DNA of 64,000 nt. Source: JAWLBM01 sp041687675. Lineage in GTDB: Bacteria; Pseudomonadota; Alphaproteobacteria; Rhizobiales; Pleomorphomonadaceae. Location: assembly GCA_041687675.1 (NCBI GenBank), contig JAWLBM010000020.1, forward strand, positions 1 through 64,000. The letters are read 5' to 3'. The translations under genes and the position numbers were made by a program. Shown here piece by piece: positions 16,265 through 26,800 of this stretch; position 1 is the first letter of the stretch; every line of letters starts with the position of its first letter. The notes below the pieces were generated by a model. It was not told the DNA's origin. It saw only the letters and a list, made by a program, of their open reading frames with translations, and did no database searches.

Positions 16265-17272
16265 TCACGACGGGTTGACCATATTCGGGACATCTCCCCG
16301 GAGGAAGCCGTCGATGTTGTCCCGCGTGGTGTGCAGGATGCGCTGCACCGCCTCCCGGGTGTCGAACGCCGAGTGGGGCGTGATCACCACGTTGCGCAGG
16401 CGCAGGAGGATGTGGTCGGCGAGAAGGGTCCGGGTGTCGTGGTCCCGCCTGAAGTAGGAGCGCAGCAGTTCCGCCTCCTCCCGGATCACAGGCTCCTCGG
16501 GCAGCACGTCGAGGCCGGCGGCGCGGAGCTTGCCGCTGGAGAGGGCGCGCAGCATGGCCTCGCTGTCGACGACCGAGCCGCGCGCCGTGTTGATCAGCAC
16601 GGCGCCGTCCTTCATGGCCTCGAACTCGCGGCCGGAGATCATCTTCTCCGTCTTCGGGCTGCCGGGAACGTGCAGGGAGACCACGTCCGAGCGGGCGAGG
16701 AGGTCGTCCAGTTCGACATAGTCGAAGCCGATCTCCCGGGCGGCGTCCTCCCTCGGCTTCAGGTCGTAGGCAAGGACGGTCATGCCGAAGCCGCGGGCGA
16801 TCCTCGCCGTGTGCAGGCCGATGTCACCGGTGCCGATCACGCCCATCGTCCGGCCGCCGAGGTCGAAGCCCTGCAGGCCCTCCAGCGAGAAGTCCCCCCG
16901 GCGGGTTCGGTCGACGGCGTCGACGAGCTTGCGGCTGATCGTCAGCAGCAGGGCGAAGGCGTGCTCCGCGACGGTGTTCCTGCCATAGGATGGGACGTTC
17001 GCGACCTTGATCCCGCGCTCGTCGCAGGTGTCCATGTCGATGTGATCGAAGCCCGTCGACCGCGTGGCGATGAACTTCAGGTCCTTGAAGGTCTCGAGGA
17101 CCTGCCTCGACAGGTCGGAGTATATGAATGCGGAAATGATCTCCGCGTCCGAGTGCTCGGCCGCCGTCTCCGCGTCCAGCTGCCCCGGCTCGAAGGCGAC
17201 CTCGTGGTCCTGCCGGAGTGGCTCGAAGCACTCCCGCTCCCAGTCCTCGACTTCGTAAACGGCGATCTTCAT
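16265..17272 (-). CDS. D-lactate dehydrogenase-like 2-hydroxyacid dehydrogenase
   Basis: A 335-residue NAD-dependent D-2-hydroxyacid dehydrogenase. The NAD-binding loop GVIGTGDIG is preceded by substrate-side ATRSTGFDHID (catalytic Arg region). LINTARGSVVD, the Glu-containing LPEEPV and the catalytic His in TPHSAFDT complete the triad. The fermentative LdhA-like pattern (internal SYFRRDHD insertion, helix with RILHTTRDNI) makes pyruvate to D-lactate the likely reaction. The ATG at 17272 gives the canonical MKIAVY start. It follows ppsA by 62 bp in the same operon and would regenerate NAD+ when glycolysis runs without oxygen. Confidence 0.85.
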   Translation of the reverse strand: MKIAVYEVEDWERECFEPLRQDHEVAFEPGQLDAETAAEHSDAEIISAFIYSDLSRQVLETFKDLKFIATRSTGFDHIDMDTCDERGIKVANVPSYGRNTVAEHAFALLLTISRKLVDAVDRTRRGDFSLEGLQGFDLGGRTMGVIGTGDIGLHTARIARGFGMTVLAYDLKPREDAAREIGFDYVELDDLLARSDVVSLHVPGSPKTEKMISGREFEAMKDGAVLINTARGSVVDSEAMLRALSSGKLRAAGLDVLPEEPVIREEAELLRSYFRRDHDTRTLLADHILLRLRNVVITPHSAFDTREAVQRILHTTRDNIDGFLRGDVPNMVNPS

Positions 17273-17334
17273 CAACAGTCTCCATCGGGGTTCGATGCGT
17301 GGGCGCCCGGATCGAAGGCCGGGCCGGTGGGTCG

Positions 17335-19719
17335 TCAGGTCCCGGCTTCCGTCTCGGCGATGTGCCGCTTCACCTCGAGGAAGCTGTCGGGGCTGACCGA
17401 GATGGAGTCGATCCCGTGCCGCACCAGGAAGCGGGCGAACTCCGGATGATCGCTGGGCGCCTGGCCGCAGATCCCGGTCTTGATCCCGGCCGCCAGCGCC
17501 CGGTCCAGCAGTTGCGCGATGGCGGCCTTCACCGCGTCGTTCCGCTCGTCGAACAGGTGCTTCAGCCGGTCGCTGTCCCGGTCGACGCCGAGGACGAGCT
17601 GCGTCAGGTCGTTGGAGCCGATCGAAAAGCCGTCGAAGCGGCGGGCGAACTCGTCGGCCAGGAACACGTTCGCCGGGATCTCCGCCATCACGTAGACGGC
17701 GAGGCCGTGTCGTCCGCGCACGAGCCCGTTGTCGGCGAGGACCTCCAGCACCCGGTCCGCCTCCTCGACCGACCGGCAGAAGGGGATCATCAGCACGATG
17801 TTGTCGAGGCCGATCTCCTCCCGGGCGCGGCGCACGGCGCGGCACTCCAGGGCGAAGCCATCGCGGTATCCCTCGTCGTAGTAGCGCGACGCGCCGCGCC
17901 AGCCGATCATCGGGTTCTCCTCGCCGGGCTCGAACTGGGCCCCGCCGATCAGCTCGGCGTATTCGTTGGTCTTGAAGTCGCTGGTGCGGACGACCACCGG
18001 GTTCGGGTGGTGGGCGGCGGCGATCCGGGCCATGCCGCGGGCGAGGGTGTCGACGAAATACTCCGACTTGTCCTCATAGGCCCGCGTCAGCTCCTCGATC
18101 CTGGCCCGCGCGGCCTCGTCCTCGACCTCGTCGAAGCGCACCAGGGCCATGGGGTGGATCCGGATGATGTTGCCGATGATGAACTCCATCCGCGCGAGGC
18201 CGACCCCGTCGGTCGGCAGGCGCCACCAGCGATAGGCCGCCGAGGGATTGGCGAGGTTGACCATCACGCGCACCCGGGTGCGCGGCACGTCGCCGAGGTC
18301 GATCTGCCTCTCCTCGAAGGCGATCTCGCCGTCGTAGACCACGCCCTCGTCCCCCTCGGCGCAGGAGACCGTGACCGTCCGGCCGTCCTCGAGCCTCGAC
18401 GTGGCGTCGCCCGTGCCGACGATCGCCGTCAGGCCCATCTCGCGGCTGACGATCGCGGCGTGGCTGGTGCGCCCGCCGTGGTCGGTGACGATCGCCGACG
18501 CCTTCTTCATGATCGGAACCCAGTCCGGGTCGGTCATTCCCGTCACGAGGACCGCCCCCTTCTCGAAGCGGTCGATCTCGGCGGGGCTCTCGAGCCGCAG
18601 CACCTTCCCGGTTGCGATCGCGTCGCCGATCGCAAGCCCGGCGACCAGCTTCTCGCCCTCTCCGGTCAGCCGGTAGGACTTCAAGGTGCCCTCGGCCTTG
18701 CGGGACTGCACGGTCTCGGGCCGGGCCTGGACGATGAACAGCTCGCCGCCCTCGCCGTCCTTCGCCCACTCCATGTCCATCGGCTGTCCGTAGTGCGCCT
18801 CGATGGCGCTCGCCCACCGGCCCAGCTGGAGAACCTCGTCGTCGTCCAGGACGTAGCGGGCCTGCTCCTCTCGGGAGGTGTCGACCAGCTCGGTCTTCGA
18901 CTTGCCGCGGCCGTAGACCATCTTGCGCTTCTTGGCGCCGAGGACCTTCTCGACGATCGGGCGCGCGCCCGGGCGGTCGAGGAGCGGCTTGAACACGTGG
19001 AACTCGTCGGGCTCGACCATGCCCTGCACCACCGTCTCGCCGAGCCCCCAGGCGCCGGTGAGGAGGACGCTGCGCGGGAAGCCCGTCTCGGTGTCGATGG
19101 AGAACATCACGCCCGACGCGGCGATGTCCGACCGCACCATCTGCTGCACGCCGACCGAGAGCGCCACCTGCATGTGGTCGAAGCCGTGGTTCTCCCGGTA
19201 GGCGATGGCCCGGTCGGTGAACAGGGAGGCGAAGCAGCGCCTGACGGCGTCGAGCAGCGCCGCCTCACCCTCGATGTTGAGAAACGTCTCCAACTGTCCG
19301 GCGAAGCTCGCTTCGGGCAGGTCCTCGGCCGTCGCCGAGCTGCGCACCGCCACGGACGGATCCTCGCGCCCGAGCCGCGCCGCGAGATCGCGGTAGAACT
19401 GCCGGATCTCCTCGGCGAGCGGGCCGGGGATCTCCGCCTTCAGGATGCGGGCACGGGCCTTCTTCCCCACGTCGGAGAGATTGCTCCGGTCGCCCTCGAG
19501 GCTGCCGACGACCTCCGAGAGCGCCTCGCGCAGGCCGTTCTCGTCGAGGAAGGACCAGTAGGCTCGGGCGGTGGTCGCAAAGCCCGAGGGCACGCGAACC
19601 CCGGCGTCGTGCAGCCGATCGATCATCTCGCCGAGCGATGCGTTCTTGCCGCCGACCGTGGCCGTGTCGCCGCGGCCGAGGTCCGCCAGCCAGCGGACGA
19701 GGGGGTTGTCATCGGTCAT
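17335..19719 (-). CDS. ppsA: Phosphoenolpyruvate synthase
   Basis: A 794-residue pyruvate, water dikinase. It has an N-terminal ATP-grasp domain (GGKNASLGEM, VRSSATAEDLPEASFAGQ), a central swivelling domain with the phosphohistidine motif DHGGRTSHAAIVSREMG, and a C-terminal PEP/pyruvate barrel ending in GQAPSDHPEFARFLVRHGIDSISVSPDS. It converts pyruvate + ATP + H2O to PEP + AMP + Pi. The AMP could be recycled by the adk in the same block. The start overlaps the GH65 stop by 11 bp, so translation is probably coupled. The reverse direction, giving ATP from PEP, AMP and Pi, is conceivable in an energy-starved cell but is an inference. Confidence 0.92.
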   Translation of the reverse strand: MTDDNPLVRWLADLGRGDTATVGGKNASLGEMIDRLHDAGVRVPSGFATTARAYWSFLDENGLREALSEVVGSLEGDRSNLSDVGKKARARILKAEIPGPLAEEIRQFYRDLAARLGREDPSVAVRSSATAEDLPEASFAGQLETFLNIEGEAALLDAVRRCFASLFTDRAIAYRENHGFDHMQVALSVGVQQMVRSDIAASGVMFSIDTETGFPRSVLLTGAWGLGETVVQGMVEPDEFHVFKPLLDRPGARPIVEKVLGAKKRKMVYGRGKSKTELVDTSREEQARYVLDDDEVLQLGRWASAIEAHYGQPMDMEWAKDGEGGELFIVQARPETVQSRKAEGTLKSYRLTGEGEKLVAGLAIGDAIATGKVLRLESPAEIDRFEKGAVLVTGMTDPDWVPIMKKASAIVTDHGGRTSHAAIVSREMGLTAIVGTGDATSRLEDGRTVTVSCAEGDEGVVYDGEIAFEERQIDLGDVPRTRVRVMVNLANPSAAYRWWRLPTDGVGLARMEFIIGNIIRIHPMALVRFDEVEDEAARARIEELTRAYEDKSEYFVDTLARGMARIAAAHHPNPVVVRTSDFKTNEYAELIGGAQFEPGEENPMIGWRGASRYYDEGYRDGFALECRAVRRAREEIGLDNIVLMIPFCRSVEEADRVLEVLADNGLVRGRHGLAVYVMAEIPANVFLADEFARRFDGFSIGSNDLTQLVLGVDRDSDRLKHLFDERNDAVKAAIAQLLDRALAAGIKTGICGQAPSDHPEFARFLVRHGIDSISVSPDSFLEVKRHIAETEAGT

Positions 19720-22225
19720 CGGGTTCGCTCCCTTCGGTGCCGGTCCCGTGCGCCGGGTCCGATGCGTTCGGCGGCGGCTCGCTGCGGTCGCGCTCCGCGG
19801 GCCCGATCACGTGGAACTCCTGGGTGGCGCCGGCGCCCAGCTGGCGGAAGCGGCCGCGGTAGGCGACGGTGACCGGCGCGGCGGAGAACTGGCGGCAGTG
19901 GATGCGCAGGCGCCGGTGGGTGATCTCGAAGTCGATCTCCTGCCCGCGATACCGGAGCCGCGCCCGGAGCCGCTCGAGGCCGTCCGGCAGGCTCGGGTTG
20001 AAGTGGAGCGCGTCACCCCGCGTCTCGATGCCGGTGTAGCAGCGCTGCATCAGGTCGACGGTGCCGGCCATGGCCCCGAGGTGGATCCCCTCGGGGGTGG
20101 TGCCGCCCTGGATGTCCGCAATGTCGCTGTCGAGCGCGCTCTGGAAGAGCCGCCAGGATTGCTGGCGGTTCGCCCTCGCCAGGACCCAGGAATGGACGAC
20201 CCGGCTCAGCGTCGAGCCGTGCGAGGTCCGCTGGAGGTAGTAGTCGATGGTGTCCGGTATGATCTGTGGATCGAAGGGATAGCCGAGTTGCTCGAACAGC
20301 AGCCGCAGCTCGTCCGCCGAGAACAGGTAGAAGAGCATCAGAACGTCGGCCTGCTTGGACGCCTTGTACCGGTTCGGAGTGTCGCCCTCGGCCTCCAGGA
20401 TCCGGTCCAGCCGCTGGATGTCGCCGTACGTCTCGCGGTAGCCGGCCCAGTCGAACTCCTCCAGCGTCTCGTAGCCCTCGAACTGGCTGATGACCCCGTC
20501 GTGGAACGGGACGAAGAGCTTGCGGCTGATCTCGTCCCAGGCCTCGATCTCGGAATCGGCAAGGCCCAGGCGGTCGCACAGACGGCGTCCGTGGCAGGGC
20601 GGGATCAGCTCCAGCACGTCGCGGGCGCGGTTCAGCACCCAGGCCGCGAGCACGTTGGTGTAGGCGTTGTTGTCGAGTCCGATGTGCTCCTCGCGGTCGG
20701 CGCCGGGGTAGCCCGTGTGGAATTCGTCGGGACCCATCACGCCGCGGATGACATAGCGGTCCCGGGCCTGGTCGAATTCGGCGATGCTGGCCCAGAACCG
20801 GGCGATCTCGACCAGCATCTCCGCCCCGTAGTCGCGCAGGAATTCCCGGTCCCCGGTGACCTCGTAGTAGTGCCAGACGTTGTAGGCGACCGCCGAGCCG
20901 ATGTGGCGCTGCCGGTTCGTGTCGTCCGGGATCCAGCGCCCGGACTGCGGATTGAGATGCAGCACCTGGCTCTCCTCGCGGCCGCTGCTGCCGCTCTGCC
21001 AGGGGAACATGGCGCCCCGGTAGCCCGCGTCGCGGGCGAGCCGCCGCGCCGCCGGAAGCCGGTGGTAGCGGTAGCGGAGCAGCGCCCGGGTCAGGACCGG
21101 GTAGCGCCAGTTGAGAAGCGGGAAGATGAACAGCTCGTCCCACATGATGTGGGCGCGGTAGGCCTCGCCGTGCCACCCGCGCGGCGGGACCCCGACATCG
21201 CGGTCGATGGAGTGCTGCGAGACCGTCTGCAGAAGGTGGAAGAGGTGGACGCGCAGCTTCACCTGGGCGTCGTCGGTGAGCGCGGCCTCGCCGGCGAGGT
21301 CCAGGCCGAGGTCGAACTGCTCCCAGAGGTGGGCCCATGCGGTCGCGTGGGCTTCGGCGAGTTCGTCGAACGACCCGGCGCCGGCGACTTTCTCCCGGGC
21401 CGCCAGCCCGGCCTCCGAGATCGCGTGGTCGCGGGAGGTGTAGACGGCGACGATCTTCTCGACCCGGACCTCGCGCTCGGCATCGATCTCCAGGTCGATC
21501 ACCTGCGCGACGAGGTCGGCCAGCACCTCGCTCTGGCGGGCGCCGGGCTCGACGGGCTCTCCACCGGCGAACACGCGCGTGCGGGCCGCCTCGGTGATCT
21601 CGATGCGGGACTGGACCGTCCGGCTGGTCAGCCACACCGTCTCGGCGTCCGCCTTGCCGCGATCGACCGTCTCGAGATGCCTGCCGTTCAGTTCCCGGTA
21701 GCGCTCGACCCCGCTGTTGACGACCGTGCCGTCGAGCCCGGAGCGGATGTGGAGGGGCCCGGTCCAGTCCTCCGGAACGATGGTGACCTCGAGCCCGGCG
21801 ACGTGCTGGTCCGCCATGCTGACCAGGCGGCGCTCCACCCAGCGGGTCACGCGCCCCGATCCGTCGCGGAACCGCAGCCGGCGATGGAGGATGCCGCGGG
21901 CGAGGTCGAGTTCCTGGGCGTAGTCGAGGTACTCCACCTCGTCCGGCCGCAGCCACGGCCCGTCGTCGATCCGGATCTCCAGCACGAGCCAGTTCGGCAG
22001 GTTGACGAGGTCCTCGTTCTCGATCTCGCGCCCCTTGATCTCGGTCGTCAGGCGGTCGTAGCCGCCGGCGAGATAGGTGCCCGGGTAGTGGACGCCGTCG
22101 GCCTGGGAGTCCGGAGCGGCGGCGCGGCTGCAGAAGTAGCCGTTGCCAAGTGCGCAGAGCACCTCCCGCAGCCCCTCCTGGCCGGGGTCGTAGCCGTCGT
22201 AGGCGAGGGACCACGGACCGCTCAT
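19709..22225 (-). CDS. GH65 family disaccharide phosphorylase (trehalose/maltose type)
   Basis: An 838-residue glycoside hydrolase family 65 protein: N-terminal beta-sandwich, (alpha/alpha)6 barrel, C-terminal beta domain. The catalytic acid is the Glu in GVMGPDEFH. MFPWQSGSSGREESQ and TSHGSTLSRVVHSWVLA are family signatures that include phosphate-binding residues, so phosphorolysis with release of beta-glucose-1-phosphate is likely. Its start overlaps by 4 bp the gene for a beta-phosphoglucomutase/trehalose-6-phosphate-phosphatase fusion, which favours trehalose as substrate. Maltose or kojibiose are alternatives. A close paralogue lies at 57282-59780. Confidence 0.88.
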   Translation of the reverse strand: MSGPWSLAYDGYDPGQEGLREVLCALGNGYFCSRAAAPDSQADGVHYPGTYLAGGYDRLTTEIKGREIENEDLVNLPNWLVLEIRIDDGPWLRPDEVEYLDYAQELDLARGILHRRLRFRDGSGRVTRWVERRLVSMADQHVAGLEVTIVPEDWTGPLHIRSGLDGTVVNSGVERYRELNGRHLETVDRGKADAETVWLTSRTVQSRIEITEAARTRVFAGGEPVEPGARQSEVLADLVAQVIDLEIDAEREVRVEKIVAVYTSRDHAISEAGLAAREKVAGAGSFDELAEAHATAWAHLWEQFDLGLDLAGEAALTDDAQVKLRVHLFHLLQTVSQHSIDRDVGVPPRGWHGEAYRAHIMWDELFIFPLLNWRYPVLTRALLRYRYHRLPAARRLARDAGYRGAMFPWQSGSSGREESQVLHLNPQSGRWIPDDTNRQRHIGSAVAYNVWHYYEVTGDREFLRDYGAEMLVEIARFWASIAEFDQARDRYVIRGVMGPDEFHTGYPGADREEHIGLDNNAYTNVLAAWVLNRARDVLELIPPCHGRRLCDRLGLADSEIEAWDEISRKLFVPFHDGVISQFEGYETLEEFDWAGYRETYGDIQRLDRILEAEGDTPNRYKASKQADVLMLFYLFSADELRLLFEQLGYPFDPQIIPDTIDYYLQRTSHGSTLSRVVHSWVLARANRQQSWRLFQSALDSDIADIQGGTTPEGIHLGAMAGTVDLMQRCYTGIETRGDALHFNPSLPDGLERLRARLRYRGQEIDFEITHRRLRIHCRQFSAAPVTVAYRGRFRQLGAGATQEFHVIGPAERDRSEPPPNASDPAHGTGTEGSEPDDR

Positions 22226-23856
22226 CGTGCGTCTCCCCGGCAAAGGTCGATCATCAGGCCAAGGAAGCGGCGGACGTCCTCCGGCCCGTCCAGCGCGAAG
22301 CGCGCCGCCGTGGTCCGCGGGTCGTCCCCGTCGCGGACCACGATGCCGATTCCGTCGGCCGGCCGCTCCGCGAGCGCCCGGAATGCATCCTCGTCGGTCA
22401 GGTCGTCGCCGATGTACAGCGGCAGCACGTCGTCGCGGTCGAGGTCCAGCCGGTCGAGCAGCCAGAGCAGCGCCCGGCCCTTGTCCCAGTCCGTCCGCGG
22501 CTGGACCTGGAAGACCTTCTTTCCTCTCGACTTCCGCAGCCGAGGGTGAGCCTCCAGTGCGTCGTCGACGGCGTCCTCGATCGCGCCGACGTCGTCTTCG
22601 GACGCCTGGCGGTAGTGCACCGCGATGGAGAAGGTCTTGCGTTCCACCGCCGCTCCGCCGACCGGCTCGACGGCATCGCGGAGCTCGCTTTCGGCGGCGT
22701 CGAGGTCGGGCAGGAACTCGCGGCCGCGCTGCAGCTCTTCCCGCCAGCCCTTCGGGCCGGCGATGTCGAAGCCGTGGCTGCCCGCGTAGAAGATCGTGTC
22801 GATCCCGACCCGGTTGCGGACGTCGTTGAGGTCGCGCCCGCTGATGACGGCAACCGGATACCGTTGCGCCAGTTCGGAGAGCACCTTGTGCATCTCCTCG
22901 CTCAACGTGGCCTCGCTGAAATCCTCCACGATCGGCGTCAGGGTGCCGTCGTAGTCGAGGAAGACGGCGGCACGGCGCCGGCCGAGCCGGCGCTCGAACT
23001 CCTCCCGCTCGTCCCAGACCGAGGGGATCTGCGAAAGCGGCCTCAGATCGGCAAGGGTTCGCTGTTCCTCGGCCAGCAGGTCGGTGAGGTCCCCGGTGAC
23101 CACGTCGGCGCCGTGGGCCCTCAGGCTGTCGCCGTCCCGCAGGTCCCCGGAACGGTCGACCCCGACCACGAGCGCGAACCCTCCGCGCCGGCCCGCCTCG
23201 ACCCCGGCGATCGCGTCCTCGATGGCGGCAGCCCGGTCGGGCATGGCGCCCATCCGCTTGGCGGCGCGGCTGAAGATCGCCGGGTCCGGCTTGCCCGGCA
23301 GCTTCAGCCTGGCCATGTCGCTGCCGTCGACCCGCACGTCGAACAGGTCCGCGATCCCGGCGCTCTCGAGCACGGCCCTGCAGTTCCGGCTGGACGAGAT
23401 GATCGCCGTCTGCAGCCCCGCGGCCCGGACTGCCCGGATGAACTCGAGGGCGTCCGGGAATGCGCGCACCCGGTTGGCCGCCAGCCACTCGTGGAAGTAG
23501 ATGTTCTTGCGGTTGCCGAGGCCGCAGATCGTCTCCCGGTCGGCCGGATCCGACGGGTCGCCCCGGGGCAGGTCGATGCCGCGCGAGGCGAGGAAGTCGC
23601 GCACGCCGTCGTAGCGGGGCTTGCCGTCCACGTGGCGGCGGTAGTCCTCCGCGTCGAATGGGCGAGTGTCCTCGCCGGCGGAATCGCCGCGTGCCTCGAG
23701 GAAGGAATCGAACAGCCGCTTCCACGCGGCCCGGTGGGCCTCCCGCGTGTCCGTGACGACGCCGTCGAGATCGAAGATCACGGCGTCGAAGCGCTCTGGC
23801 GAGATGGTCGCCAGGCCGCCGTGCCGCGGTGCCTGCATCCGGTCGCCCTCACTCAT
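22222..23856 (-). CDS. Beta-phosphoglucomutase / trehalose-6-phosphate phosphatase fusion
   Basis: A 544-residue fusion of two HAD-superfamily enzymes. Residues ~22-265 form a beta-phosphoglucomutase-like domain (nucleophile motif FDLDGVV with D29/D31; LPGKPDPAIF; AIEDAIAGVEAG), which would turn beta-glucose-1-phosphate into glucose-6-phosphate. Residues ~290-544 form an OtsB-like domain (FLDYDGTLTPI with D301/D303; VISGRDLNDV; GSHGFDI; IGDDLTDEDAF), which would dephosphorylate trehalose-6-phosphate. The gene overlaps the upstream P-type ATPase gene and the downstream GH65 gene by 4 bp each. Together they would turn trehalose-6-phosphate into trehalose, beta-G1P and then G6P. No trehalose-6-phosphate synthase is nearby. 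Confidence 0.87.
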   Translation of the reverse strand: MSEGDRMQAPRHGGLATISPERFDAVIFDLDGVVTDTREAHRAAWKRLFDSFLEARGDSAGEDTRPFDAEDYRRHVDGKPRYDGVRDFLASRGIDLPRGDPSDPADRETICGLGNRKNIYFHEWLAANRVRAFPDALEFIRAVRAAGLQTAIISSSRNCRAVLESAGIADLFDVRVDGSDMARLKLPGKPDPAIFSRAAKRMGAMPDRAAAIEDAIAGVEAGRRGGFALVVGVDRSGDLRDGDSLRAHGADVVTGDLTDLLAEEQRTLADLRPLSQIPSVWDEREEFERRLGRRRAAVFLDYDGTLTPIVEDFSEATLSEEMHKVLSELAQRYPVAVISGRDLNDVRNRVGIDTIFYAGSHGFDIAGPKGWREELQRGREFLPDLDAAESELRDAVEPVGGAAVERKTFSIAVHYRQASEDDVGAIEDAVDDALEAHPRLRKSRGKKVFQVQPRTDWDKGRALLWLLDRLDLDRDDVLPLYIGDDLTDEDAFRALAERPADGIGIVVRDGDDPRTTAARFALDGPEDVRRFLGLMIDLCRGDAR

Positions 23857-26800
23857 CCGCTGCTCTCCCTGTCGCGGTCTGTCGCGGTCTTCGTGTCGTC
23901 CGCCTTGCTTCGGGCGCGGCGTTTGCGCCGGGCGGGCCTCGTCTCGCCGGACCGCTCCTGCACGTGCTCGGCCCGCTCGGCGACCTTCGCGAAGGCCGCA
24001 TGTTCGGCGTGCTCGGCGTGCTCGGCCCGCTCGGCGTAGGCCGCCCGCTCGACCCGGTCCGCGACCCGGGGCGCCTCGCCGGCCGGCGCACCGCGGCCCC
24101 GCGGTTCTGCGCCGCCGGCGTCCTGGCCTCCTCGTCGCCGCCTTTGCTCCGCCGGCCTCGGCCCGTGGTGGATGCGCTCGGCCAATGCCCGGCCGCGCCA
24201 GTGCTTGTAGGCCTCGACGACCAGGAACTTGCTGAGCGTGATCGCCAGCAGCGTACCCCAGGACAGGAGCCCGACAGGCTCGATCTGCAAGACGTCGCGC
24301 CAGCCCGGGATGAACATCGAGGCGATGTGGACGCCCTGCGCCAGGATCACCGCCCCGACGACCAGCTTGTTGTCGCCGAGCGGGATCCTGAACGCGGACC
24401 GCGTCTCAGACCTGACGTTGAAGACATGCACGTTCTCGAAGAGAACCATCAGCAGCAGGAGATGGTTGCGCGCCTCGAAGGTTCCCATCCCCGCCTCTTC
24501 GGTGAGGAAGTAGAACACGGCGAACCCGACCAGGCCCATGTAGAGCCCGGAGGTCGCCACCTCCTCGATCATCAGCCGGTTGAAGATCCGCTCGTCCGGC
24601 GCCCTCGGGCGGCGGTCCAGCACGTCGGGTTCGCCCTTCTCGAAGGCCAGCGCCACATCCTGGATCCCGTTGGTGACGAGGTTCAGCCAGAGAAGCTGGA
24701 CGGGGGTCAGGGGCAGCGGCGTGTTGAAGATCACCGAGAGGATGAAGATCAGCAGGCTGGCCGCGCCGGTGCTGATCAGCAGCCAGACGACCTTGCGGAT
24801 GTTGTCGTAGGCGATCCGGCCTTCCTCGATCCCGTTGATGATCGAGGCGAAGTTGTCGTCCGTCAGGATCAGGTCCGCGGCGTTGCGCGCGACGTCGGTG
24901 CCGCTCTCGCCCATGGCCACGCCGATGTGGGCGGCCCGCAGCGCCGGCGCGTCGTTGACGCCGTCGCCGGTCACCGCGACGAAGTGGCCGGCGTCCTGCA
25001 GCGTGTCGATGATCGTCGTCTTCTGCCGCGGTTCGACCCGGGCGTAGACGTGCCGCTCGAGGATGTGTCCGCCGGCGCTGCCGCTGTCGCCCCGGTCGCG
25101 GCTGCCGATCTCCTTGCCGGTGACCACGTCCTCCTCGTCGTCGGCGATGTTGATCTCGCGGGCGATGGCGAAGGCGGTCGAGGGATGGTCGCCGGTGACC
25201 ATCCGGACGTCGACGCCCGCCCTGTGGCAGCGCTCGACGGCTCCGGGAACCTCCTGGCGGACCGGATCGATCAGGCCGACAAGTCCGAGGAAGTCGAGGC
25301 CGCCGAGCCGGCCCTCGTCGCCCTCCTCGGCCGTGGCCTCGTCCACCTCGCCGCGGGCGACCGCGAGCACCCGGTAGCCGTCGCCGGCCAACTGCTCCTC
25401 GCGGTTGCGGATCTTGTCGGCGTCGACGTCGCACATCCTCGCCAGGGTCTCGGCCGCGCCCTTGACGTGGGCGACGACCTTGTCGCCGTGGCGGTTGAAG
25501 CTGACGGCGAAGCGGCGCTCGGATTCGAACGGGATGCCGCCGACCTCGGGGTGATCGTCGAGGAGGTCCGCCCGGGGCAGGCCGAGCTTGCGGGCGAGCA
25601 CCAGGAAGGCGACGTCGACGTTGTCACCGCTGGTGCGGACCTCGCCGTCCTCGACGTCGAACTCGGCCTCGTTGCAGAGCGCACCGGAGACGACGAGGTC
25701 CCTCAGCCACTCATCGGCATCGAGGTCGACGGGCTCGCCGCCGCGGGCGGCGTCTCCCTCGGCCGAGTAGCTGCCGCCCCCCACTTCGACGTCCTCGCCC
25801 TCGACCGGCCGGATGCGCGTGGCGGTGAGCTTGTTCTCCGTCAGCGTTCCGGTCTTGTCGCTGGCGATCAGGGTACAGGCCCCGAGCCCCTCGACCGCGG
25901 GCAGCTTGCGGACGATGACGTTGCGCTCGGCCATCCGGTTGGAGCCGATCGAGAGGGCCACGGTCGTGGCCACCGGCAGTCCGGCGGGAATCGCCGAGAC
26001 GGCAAGCGCCACCGCGAGGAAGAAGATGTCCACCAGGTCCTGGCCACGAACCGCCTGGACGAGGCCGAGGGCCAGGATCACGCCCAGGATCCCCACCGCG
26101 ATGACGCGGGTGAACCGGCGCATCCGGACCACCAGCGGCGGCACCTGGTCCTCTTCGGCCAGCGATTTTGCGATCCGGCCGATCTCCGTCAGGGTTCCGG
26201 TCCGGCACACGAGGCCGCTGCCCCGCCCGCCGGTGACAGTGCTGCCGGCGTGCAGCAGCGTCGCCCGGTCCCCGAGCGGGCTGTCGGGGTCGAGATCGGC
26301 CTTCGCCCTCTTCTCCACGGGCACCGACTCGCCCGTCAGCAGCGACTCGTCGGCGCGCAGGTCCTGCGAGCGGACGAGCCGGATGTCCGCCGGCACCGAG
26401 GTCCCGGACTTGACCGAGACGAGGTCGCCCGGAACCAGTTCGGTGCTGTCGACCTCCTCGCGCTCGCCCTCGCGGATCACCTGGGCCTTGATCCGCATCA
26501 CCTGCTGCAGCGACTGGGCGGCGCTCTCGGCCTTGTACTCCTGGTAGGTTCCGAGTCCGGAGTTGAACAGCAGCACCGCGAAGATGAAGGCGGCGTCCTC
26601 GAAATTGCCGATGACGACGGACACCCCGCCCGCGAGGAGCAGGATGTAGATCAGCGGATCCTTGAACTGGCGAAGGAAGGTGTGGAGCAGCGTCTCCCGC
26701 TTGCGCTCGGGAAGCTTGTTCTCCCCGAACTCCTTTCGGCGCCGTTCGACCTCCCGATCCGCGAGCCCCCGCTCGCGGTCGGAGCCGAGCAGTTTTTCCG

